DNA from: Dendrocalamus latiflorus
Lineage: Eukaryota > Streptophyta > Magnoliopsida > Poales > Poaceae
DNA length: 64,000 bases
Assembly (NCBI GenBank): GCA_017311315.1
Contig: CM029670.1
Coordinates: 25,385,449 to 25,449,448 of the forward strand
Direction of reading: 5' to 3'
This document shows positions 32,102 through 40,359 of the stretch, one piece after another. The position numbers and the translations under genes are program-made. How positions within the stretch are numbered: the stretch's first letter is position 1; the number at the start of each line of letters is the position of its first letter. The notes beneath the pieces were generated by a model. It was not told the DNA's origin. It worked only from the letters and a program-made list of their open reading frames with translations, and made no database searches.

Positions 32102-32698
32102 TTTGGGGAATAGTTTTCACTCGGCAATCCGCCAGTCCATTAGCCGGTCTTGGGACACAGGCACTCCCTGGTAATTGCCGAAGATGCACAGTAATTTCCC
32201 CAAGCTTGCATTACCCATGGGCAGTGGACAAGTAGATGGTCAACGATCTCCTGATGCTGAGCGCAAATGGTACAAGCGGGATTCACCAGAAGTCCCCGAC
32301 GCGTGAGTATGTCATCTATCCAACAGTGGTCAATGATAGCTATCCACATGAAAAATTTGCATTTCAACGGTCCTTTACTCTTCCTAATGTGTTTGTGACC
32401 TAAGAAATAGGTCCCACAAATGAAGAACGCATTGTAGGCCTGGATGTCACGAACCCACGCATTCAATGCAACAACCTAGGCCACCATGGTAGCTTTTCTT
32501 GCTTTCAAAGAAATGAGCTTCCATAGAGCTAGGTAAAGAGATTCAATGGATTTTCCATCAATCCATTTGTCGAGCTCGAAGAGAGTGATGTTTCCATCCC
32601 CCAAGCGCACCTCCGTTGTGGCACTGCACAATGCTTGAACGCTGGTTCATGGGACATTTGAAGGTGTGCTCATGTCCGAGACGGGTCTGACTTTTGCC
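32102..32698 (-). pseudogene. LINE ORF2 fragment with RT zinc-binding domain, unit 2
   Basis: The minus strand gives LFELDKWIDGKSIESLYLAL, then NAWVRDIQA, then a zf-RVT segment: KGPLKCKFFMWIAIIDHCWI, TRRGLLVNPACTICAQHQE, IVDHLLVHCPWVMQAWG. The C-x2-C and H-x4-C pattern typical of the end of plant L1 ORF2 is present. Frame changes and stops separate the pieces. It stops at 32698, where a hAT element inserted; the same relic resumes at 35505. Confidence 0.85.
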
Positions 32699-32764
32699 AC
32701 CAAAGCCAGGGGCGGACCCATAGGGTATGTCAGGTGGGCCACGGTATACCCTGGGGTCTATGGG

Positions 32765-33089
32765 ATCTCCATGCCGGCGGGGGTGTTTCCGGAAGACGGT
32801 GGGGGAGGAGGCAACGTTCCTGGAGAGCACCAAGGACCTTCTCCAGTAGTTCAAGGACACTCTAGTGGGGGAGCACTGGGTCTACCTTAAGAACAAGGTC
32901 CGCGCCGCCAGCGAGTCCACGTCCCTCAGAACCTGCCAGAGCATCTCCATGTTCGGCGAGCCCAAGCTCGGCTCCTACATCAAGGGCGGCGCCGAGGATG
33001 AGCCCAAGAAGATGCCGTCCACCACCAAAATAGACTCGTAGTGGTAGTAGCATTCTTGATGCCCGAGGCCGACAAGTGTCAAATTCTTT
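32765..33089 (+). pseudogene. Captured fragment of an unidentified gene
   Basis: G/C-rich, codon-like DNA unlike its surroundings. One frame gives LESTKDLLQ, a stop, FKDTLVGEHWVYLKNK, SLRTCQSISMFGEPKLG and SYIKGGAEDEPKKMPSTTK, ending at a TAG near 33040. I do not recognise the family. The sequence continues past the nested element into 34692-34990, which looks like 3' untranslated or intron DNA. Confidence 0.55.
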
Positions 33090-33097
33090 CGTAGACG

Positions 33098-34683
33098 CAG
33101 TGGCGGACCCAGGATTTTACCAAAGGGTATGCCGCACCAAAATTTTCATATGCAATTCGGTAAAACCATTTGCCAATTCGGTAAATAATTGTAAAATTTT
33201 CCAACGAATGCTCATCCTAGACATAGAAATAAAATGGCAAATATTATGCAAGATAAAACATGCAATGGAGATATCAATTCTCCACGACTAATCCTGAGGC
33301 AGCACAAACATAAACCCCCCCTAAAAACCAGGGTAAGTAGGTAGAAGGAGGTGTGGCCACTAAGTAGCATCCAATACCTCATTTCGACTAAACCTAAGAT
33401 GGTTTTTTTTGTGAACCCAGAACTTAAACATATCCCTATCCAACACATAAACTGTAAAAGATACATAAATAGTAGTCATTTCCTAAAGTGCACAAGCTAA
33501 TCAGCGACTGCGATGATTGAATTTTAGTAGAAGTTGGCTTCTGAAAAGCTTGAAAAATATCAAAACTGGGCATGGACTAAGGGCAGAACATATGAGATGG
33601 CTGTGAATGTTATGTCACAACTTGAACTACCAAGATGCATTTCACCAGCAATTTAGAAGCTTCATTTGGGGGGGGGGGAAACATATTTTCCTGCTATCCA
33701 GACTCCAGACCAAATTAATGTATATACATATAAGTTGAAGCAACAGAGAGGCAGAATGAAGCTAAGTTCTGAACAATCACAAAGTCTCTTAACACACTGG
33801 GGAAAAAACCTAAGGGTTGATATGGACTGGAGCAAACACTAGACCTACCATCATGGTGTACTTCATAAACCATAGACAAATCATATAGGCTCAGCATTTG
33901 TTCTAGAAGTTTAGTAGCTGTGTTGGAAAGCACATGCTTCCCATCCTAAAGGAGAGCTAAATAAATTTATGAAGCAAGATTTGAAATCAGGCCTATGATG
34001 TAGAGCATCAATTATCCCAAGTCTATCACATAAACAAGTGTCAGAATCTAGAACTCACAAGGCCCAGCACAGGTAAACCTAATCTCCAGAACATGGTCTC
34101 CAATAAAATGGAGATGACTAAGTTCGTAATACATTATGGGCTCAATGTTTTATATCAAAACCAAACAACGCATCATCCACAAACTACATGCACAGGGTCT
34201 CCAATCAAATAGGGACTAAATATATTCAACTGTGGGGCGAATCACAATTGGCTAAATGAGCTGTAAAATGCACTAACGGCATAACAATTCAGGAATTAGA
34301 GATGAACATGAAAAGAGAGACTCACCAGCAACTCCATGAGCAAAGTGGCACTTGCTACCAAAGGGACAGTAGCCAGTCATCTCCCACTTGTTACAGATCC
34401 TCGTCTTCTAATTCGACGGCTTCTGCGTTGGCCCATTCGCGGCAGCAGCAGTGTAGAACTTCTTGCAGTGCCGCCCCTTGTACGCCCTGCCGGACCCGTT
34501 GTCCCCGGGCACCACGCTGGACGAGGTCACGATCGGGATCTGGTGCTCCTCCCTCTGTTTCGTCGCCTCGTCGTGCGCCGCCACGATCTCCTGCCGGTTG
34601 GGCGGCGGCTTGCGCAGCTCCTCTTCGGCTGGGCCCCAGGGTATGCCGTGGCCCACCCGGCATACCCTGTGGGTCCGCCCCTG
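33098..34683 (-). mobile_element. Gene-carrying hAT element, copy 2 (nested)
   Basis: Runs CAGTGGCGGACCC to GGGTCCGCCCCTG with a perfect 8-bp TSD CGTAGACG (33090-33097 and 34684-34691). It is the reverse complement of 19644-21224 with few differences (1586 against 1581 bp). On the minus strand it carries the same CCCH fragment (about 34326-34645: TRICNKWEMTGYCPFGSK with the same in-frame TAG), so the gene piece was captured before the copies moved apart. A run of 11 G lies near 33668. Confidence 0.95.
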
Positions 34684-35126
34684 CGTAGACGCAGGGGGTC
34701 TATATGGTTATGACTTGTGAGGCATTGTTGATCAGTTCAGGTCTTAATCTGTCGTTGCTAATTAGTTCGGGTCTTCGGAGTTGAGAAACTAGCTATGCAG
34801 TTTTGTTAATGGATTCTGAGTTTATTTATATATGCAATGAGTAGTTAAAAAATAATTTTCTGGGGAAGAAAAAATAGCGTTATTTGAAGTTTGTATTTCT
34901 TCAATGTGATTCTTGTTCCGCTTGTTTAAACGATGGTTGTAGGCTTAAGATTGAGATCCCAGCAAGGACATAGCAAACTACACGAAGCTGTTACCTATAA
35001 GCAGGGGTGGACCCACAGGGTATGTCATAACTAAACAATTCCAAGACGTCTGCTGAGGGAGCCAGGGAGGAGATGCTGCCTGCTATCTCGGCGAAGTAGG
35101 CAAGTAGCGATTAGCCGATTAGCGAA

Positions 35127-35404
35127 TTGCGAACGGCGAGTCGCAGTCGGTGCGTGCGGAAGTGGGTGGCGAGTATGAGGAGTCGCTGGATAGCTCCATC
35201 AACTCTCTCAGCAAGCTCAAGCTATCCGGGAACCTGGCCGCGGCTTACTCTCTCGACGTGTTCTTCAGGAATGCGGCGGAGAAGAAGGGCGCGCCGCAGC
35301 CGTCTCCGGCGGCCGACGCCGCCGGGCATGCGCTCATCGCGATCCTCTTCGCGGGGGTGTTCGCGGTGAAGACGGCGTACGCGCAACTGCAGCTCGCGCA
35401 GCAA
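35127..35404 (+). pseudogene. Captured DUF641 (GIL1/IRKI-like) gene fragment
   Basis: The frame reads EESLDSSINSLSKLKLSGNL, then LDVFFRNAAEKKGAPQPSP, then ALIAILFAGVFAVKTAYAQL and QLAQQ. The last part is the start of the DUF641 domain found in plant GIL1 (gravitropism in light) and IRK-interacting proteins. The fragment stops within the domain, where it meets hAT terminal sequence (ATTTTACAATTATTTACCG). High G/C content contrasts with the surrounding element. No function is expected. Confidence 0.82.
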
Positions 35405-35504
35405 ATTTTACAATTATTTACCGAATTGGTAAATGATTTTATTGAATTTCATATGAAAATTTTGGTGCGGCATACCCTTTGATAAAATCCTGGATCCGCC
35501 ACTG

Positions 35505-35943
35505 ACCAAAGCCACCGCATCCTCAACATGTATCCCATGAGTTTAAGGTTGAGGATGCCTAAACCGCCAAGGGAGAGTGGCCTGCAAACTAGTTTTCATG
35601 CGACCAAGAAATGCCCTCCATGAACCTCGTCTGATCCTTTCTACATGAACGCACTACTTACTAGATTTTGTCATGCTTAATTTACTTGTAGACCTTTCAT
35701 GTAATGTTCATGCATTGCAATTGGCCGATCAGCCAAGGAAAATGAAGGGTGACCCTTGCATAATGAAAGCATGGAAAACTGAAAGGTTGCCTTAATTTGG
35801 AGGCCTCGAAGAACATATTGGGTCTATAAATATTGAGATGGCATATATAGTACCAATGTATGCACAAGTTTGATGATATGTTAGGTTCATCTAGCCGTGT
35901 CTCTAGATGTTTAACATAGGTGTTGAGATATTAGAGGACAACT
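35505..35943. repeat. Resumed LINE/unit-2 repeat
   Basis: Closely matches 29985-30424, including CACCGCATCCTCAACA and GCATTGCAATTGGC, and follows the hAT TSD. It leads towards CAF1 copy 3 as the unit-1 segment leads to copy 2. It is cut at about 35943 by a copia fragment, after GGACAACTGA. Confidence 0.85.
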
Positions 35944-36498
35944 GAGCAGCCGGCGAGAGCCATCGTCACCTGACCGAGCCGCGTCGCACGACTTCTTCTC
36001 GCACCTCGCTCTGATACCAATTGTTGGCCCAGAAAAAAACAATCACACACACTGGATACAATGAACACAAAGAAAAACACATGCACTATGCGCAGACTAC
36101 ATCTTTTCTTCTTGTTATTCACTGCTCAAAAAACAACGTTACAATCTAGACCATATATATAGACTACTCTGCTGACTGCGGCATATCCTTGCATGCACGA
36201 TCGGTGGCCACACCATATTTCCTCACGACTCGGCCCACTACTCAACTGATGCATGCAACTAACCGGCAGCTAACTCAACCAACAAACTGGGAGATCAACT
36301 AACACCTACATGCATGCTATTGACTTGTTCTCATGTACTACTAGCAGCCTCTACGCATACTCACTGCCGTTCACACCATTCTGGCTTGTACACAGCATGG
36401 GAGCTTCTCCATATGCAACTACATGCAAGACTAATTAATCTCTACTCACTAATGCACCATGTCAAACTAATGCACCATGTCAAGATTAATTTCTAACA
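35944..36498 (-). mobile_element. Copia fragment: LTR, PBS and start of gag
   Basis: The minus strand shows an LTR (36022-36498, 477 bp, TGTTAGAAAT to GGGCCAACA), two bases, a PBS TGGTATCAGAGC (36008-36019), a short leader, and an ATG with ALAGC near 35960, probably the gag start. Everything downstream is gone at 35943. It replaces the first part of CAF1 copy 3. Confidence 0.85.
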
Positions 36499-36601
36499 AG
36501 CCACGCTGCCGAGTCTGTCGCGTTCCTGAGGTCCCAGGGGTCGACTTCGACCTGGCCCGCGCGATCGGCGTGAGCTCCGCGGCGTTCAGGGACAATCTCC
36601 T
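36499..36601 (+). pseudogene. CAF1/POP2-like pseudogene copy 3, first piece
   Basis: Matches copies 1 and 2 over the segment HAAESVAFLRSQG..DFDLARAIGVSSAAF.DNL, with one base missing near 36539. It is bounded on the left by a copia LTR and on the right by a solo LTR. Confidence 0.88.
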
Positions 36602-37100
36602 TGTTAGAAATCGAGAATGCACTCACACAGTACTTTCATGGACACATGCACTCTCTATCTCACAGTGGAAGAAGATGAACATAACTCATGGCTTCCTTTA
36701 GAACACAAACATAGCAAGAAGATAAACAGAGAAGGCTTCTCCTCCTATTTTCTTATTGCTCCTTATGTAACTGTGTTTTACATGCTAATACGTAAGTCAC
36801 GCTCGGCCAACTAAATGACCGGTTCTCACAGCATGATCCACACGACCTGGTACAACACTTATTCAGGAGTGTGCAGCTACATGCAAACTAACTACTCACG
36901 CAACTACTCTCGCATGCGACTAGCTACACCAAACTACCCTGATTACAAGCCATGATGCTAATGACCCGGACTACTAACTCCGCTATATCCTATCACTACA
37001 CAAGCAGTACTGTTAACACATACATGCTCGCACGACTGCATAGGAACTAAAAATGAATTAACAAGATTAACATTTTTTTAAACAAGAGTAGTGTCTAACA
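36602..37100. mobile_element. Solo LTR in CAF1 copy 3
   Basis: Runs TGTTAGAAAT to GTGTCTAACA (499 bp) with a perfect 5-bp TSD CTCCT (36597-36601 and 37101-37105). Removing it restores CAF1 sequence, as comparison with 21680-21700 shows. It is probably a copia LTR. The ends do not fix the strand. Confidence 0.88.
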
Positions 37101-37495
37101 CTCCTCAGCTTTCTGTCGCGGCGGTGGGACGAGCTGACGTGGGCGACCTTCGGCGGGCTGTACGACCTCGGGTAGCTCGTCAAGCTGCTCACCGGCGGGC
37201 AGCCGCTGCCGGCGACTAGGGAGGAGTTCATGGCGCAGGTGAGGGCCCACCTCGGCTGGCTGGTGTTCGACGCCAAGTACATTGCGGAACACTGCGGCCG
37301 GGGGACCTTCGCGGCGTCGGCTTGAAGCGCGTGGCTGGAAATCTCGGCGTGCCGCTGCTGGAGTACCCGGAGCCGCCGCACCTTGCCGGACTGAAGAGCC
37401 TCCTCGCCTCCCGCGTCTTTACGGTGATGAGGAGGTGCATCTTCCACCGTGACGGCGGCGCCTGCCACGAAGGCCTTATAGATGGCCTACAGTGA
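37101..37495 (+). pseudogene. CAF1/POP2-like pseudogene copy 3, C-terminal piece
   Basis: Continues with WATFGGLYDLG, KLLTGGQPLPATREEFMAQV and HLGWLVFDAKYIAEHCG. After a frame change it gives KRVAGNLGVPLLEYPEPPHL, AGLKSLLASRVFTVMRRCIF and ends GLIDGLQ at the stop 37493-37495. A TAG replaces one codon near 37172 (LG stop LVKLL). Of the three copies only this one retains the whole C-terminal part. Confidence 0.88.
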
Positions 37496-38822
37496 GCCGC
37501 ATGTACATGGCAGCAGCTGACGTACCAATTGTAAAGTTAGCTAGCTTCACATTTTTTTTGTAAAGTTAGCTAGATTTATCTTACGATGATTGTAATAAAT
37601 ATTTAGAGAAATTCTTTTTTTCCACGCGTGTGTGCGTTGGTTCAATGGCACGCCTGCCTCAGAGCCCCATCGGATTAGGAGCAGGCCATATAGAATCGTC
37701 CGCGTGTGTTGACCTATGAAGAAACGACGTCCTTTACTTTTTGTCGTGTAGAATGAAACTTTTTTGTGCACATACCTCTGCAACACGTCTGCAACCAGCT
37801 GCAGGTGTGCTTTTGAATTTGTAATACTTTGCTCTCAGGTCTGTATTGATTTGCTCTTGAATTTACACTAAACATTGCTCTCAAATTTGTACAATTTGTC
37901 CATATATAAAATTTTGTTGATTTTCTGTTATGTTTGTACTGCTTCGAAATTTACACTAACTTGCTCACAAATATCCTGAATTTGCTGTTGAATTTTATAT
38001 TGATTTGCTCTCAGAATCATACCGAATTTGTTTTTTGAAATTGTCTTGAATTTGCTATCAGAATTATACTTATTTGCTTTAAAACTAATCTTGAATTTGC
38101 TCTAAAACTTATACCAATTTGCTCTAAAAATAGGAATTTTTGGACGTTAGCTAGCATGTGTTTTTTGCTTACTATGCAAGTGGGCCTTGTGGTGGGGTGG
38201 GGGGCGACGCAATGCATCCTAGGGTTCGAAGAATGGAGTGCAGCGACGTGGTTACGTGTGGTTGCTTTTTTTAATCTGAGCTGTTTTGTCGTTTAACTAT
38301 TTACGGGGTGTGCGCGTGGAGCCACCAAGTGATGCTCGGTTGGTATTTAGTCGCATCCAAATATTTGCATTATGAATAAATAAATAAATAAAATTCAGCT
38401 TGTACTGAGATTTTGTATTTACTATTTCGGATATGCTATGCATCGCTCGATCGAGTAAATGTTTTGACGAAATCAGATGGATTTTCTGACGTTTGCACAT
38501 ACACTGTAAGTTATTTTTTTAAATTTGGTCATATATAAAGTAGTAGCTCAGTAAATAATAACTTCCTCGCAAAAAAAAAAGGGGGATACTTGCGCTCTTG
38601 ACTTCTTGGGTCGCCTATTTATGTATCAATATGTAACTACTAGACTCCCGTACGTTGGTTCATAATTGGTTCTCCTTTATATGACAGATCGAGGGATGCG
38701 CTAGTACTAGCTAGTCCAGTTCATAGATCGATCATCTAGTTGTTGTGTATCACACTACTTACTAGACTTTGTCATGCTTAATTTACTTGTAGACCTTAGT
38801 CCAATTCTAGACAGATCGGTGG
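37496..38822. other. Tail of duplicated unit 2 with an insertion
   Basis: 37496-37604 and 38353-38650 match the unit 1 tail. Between them about 748 bp (37605-38352) are inserted, flanked by AAATATTT on both sides, with no matching inverted ends that I can see. The insert repeats TTTGCTCT..AATTT units from about 37810 to 38140. 38650-38822 shows no recognisable feature. Confidence 0.7.
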
Positions 38823-39636
38823 TTGTATGGCCAGAGCACCAGAATCCTGCTGCCTGTTTTATGGGAAAAGGTGAAAGTCACTCGGCGCCATAGGATCATA
38901 GTTTCAGAAGCGCTGTCTAACAACACCTGTTTTCAGGACCTATCCCCACCCTTTTGTTTAAGAGCAGTTTTCCTGTCCTTGAGGAGGTACCAAGAGGTAC
39001 AAGGTACCAAGAGGTACCAAATTAGATCCAGCCGTTCAATCAGTGTGATCAACGGCTCAAAATTTGGTACCTCTTGGTATCTTGTACCTCTTGGTACCTC
39101 GCGTCCGGTACCACTAGGTACTGCCAAATCTCAGCCGTCTGATCAGTGTGATCAACGGCTCAAATTTGGTACCTCTTCCCTCTCAAGGATGGTAAAATTT
39201 CCCTTTGTTTAAACGCCATTGCAGACTTTCTTCATTTTCTCAGCATGCTTATGGATATCCATCTTCAGATTGAGCAGGACGATGTGATCGTCTGGAGATG
39301 GACAGCAACTGGGACTTACTCAGCTAATTCAGTTTATAGGACCCTTCTCCACGGTGCAACCCTTTTCCCCTGTTCTAAACGACTTTGAAAAAGCTGGGCA
39401 CCAATGAAAGTAAAATTCTTCATTTAGCTAGCCTTGCATCGGAGATGCTGGACTTTCTTCCGTCTACGCAAACACAATATTCAAGCTCCAGATGCTTACC
39501 TACTTTGTGATCAAGAACCTAAAACAATTGGCCATTTGCTCCTGCATTGCAGCATGGCCAAGACAGTATAGTTCAAAGTATTCCAATGGCTCCCGTGTCC
39601 CTCTATCTTAGATTTCACCAACACATACACCTTGAG
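38823..39636 (+). pseudogene. LINE ORF2 C-terminal relic, left part
   Basis: L1-type ORF2 end: HRIIVSEALSNNTCFQDL, then (after a MITE) DVIVWRWTATGTYSANSVY, APMKVKFFI, LALHRRCWTFFRLRKHNIQA, CDQEPKTIGHLLLHCSMAKT. The C-x2-C and H-x4-C residues of the zf-RVT domain are partly visible. Stops and frame changes show it is dead. A hAT element with TSD ACCTTGAG (39629-39636) interrupts it; it resumes at 57267. Confidence 0.85.
38962..39203. mobile_element. Mutator-like MITE with long internal hairpin
   Basis: A 9-bp repeat TTTGTTTAA flanks it (38953-38961 and 39204-39212). Ends are similar inverted sequences (GAGCAGTTTTCCTGTCCTTGAG against GGGAAATTTTACCATCCTTG). Within, 38984-39023 and 39061-39100 are inverted copies of 40 bp with one mismatch, made of GAGGTACCAA units. 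A 9-bp TSD suggests the Mutator superfamily; the class is an inference. Confidence 0.78.
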
Positions 39637-39859
39637 TAGGGATGAAAACGGAACGGAAATATCCCGTACCGAACCGCATCGTTTTCTACATTTGACCCGA
39701 TCGAATTTGTATTTTCGGACAAATTCGAATTCGGTTCGAAATATGGAATACCAAATTCGAAAACGGAGCGGAAACGGTTTAGACGTTTTCCGACCGTTTT
39801 CTACTTTTCTACATTTTATTCGGAATATACCGTATTGTAAATACGGTTTAAACCGTATT

Positions 39860-40273
39860 TGCCCAGCCGCCGCCCCAGCGCCCCAGGCCCCCAGCCCAGT
39901 TCACAGCCCAGCGCCGCTGGCTCCTAAATCCCTAATCCCCTTCCGTAGTTCCGCTTCCGCCGCACGCCCGCACGGCCGCACCCCGCACGCGACGCGGTGC
40001 GCGACTCCAGCAGCGCTGCCGCCCCCCGGCCGCCCGCGTGCCATCCCGGCGGCCGCTCGCGTCCCACCCCGGCAGCTCCGCCGCCCCGCCAGCTCCGCCG
40101 AACCCCTCCGCATGCTCTGGTTCGTCGTTCTTGTCATCCTCCTCGCCGCCGGCATCACCGCGCTCGTGCTCTACCTCGTCTACCGCCCCACCCGCCCTGC
40201 CTTCGCGGTCACCTCCGTCGCCGTCTACTCCCTCTACAACGCCAGCTCCGCCAGCCAGGCAGCTAGGGCCTAG
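39860..40273 (+). pseudogene. Captured NHL/LEA2-type gene fragment
   Basis: The frame ends RMLWFVVLVILLAAGITALV, LYLVYRPTRPAFAVTSVAVY, SLYNASSASQAARA, stop at 40271-40273. A single membrane helix followed by YRP-x-x-P-x-F-x-V marks NDR1/HIN1-like (NHL, LEA2) membrane proteins. A proline-, alanine- and arginine-rich stretch precedes it, as in the cytoplasmic part of the family. The LEA2 domain is cut after about 25 residues. Very high G/C content contrasts with the element termini. It is probably non-functional. Confidence 0.78.
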
Positions 40274-40359
40274 GGCGCGGCCGCCGCGCCCGCGTCGGAC
40301 CTCCGCGCCGCGCTTCAGCCGCCAGCCCAGCGCGCCGGTACAGCCGCCGACGCCCATCG

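Larger units (their letters stand above)
32707..35504 (+). mobile_element. Gene-carrying hAT element, copy 3 (outer)
   Basis: Starts CAGGGGCGGACCCATAGGG and ends AAAATCCTGGATCCGCCACTG. A perfect 8-bp TSD ACCAAAGC lies at 32699-32706 and 35505-35512. It holds fragments of two different genes (about 32760-33089 with 34684-34990, and 35127-35404), and copy 2 of the same family is nested inside it in reverse. A second start-like end (CAGGGGTGGACCCACAGGG) lies inside at about 35003. No transposase is encoded. Confidence 0.93.
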
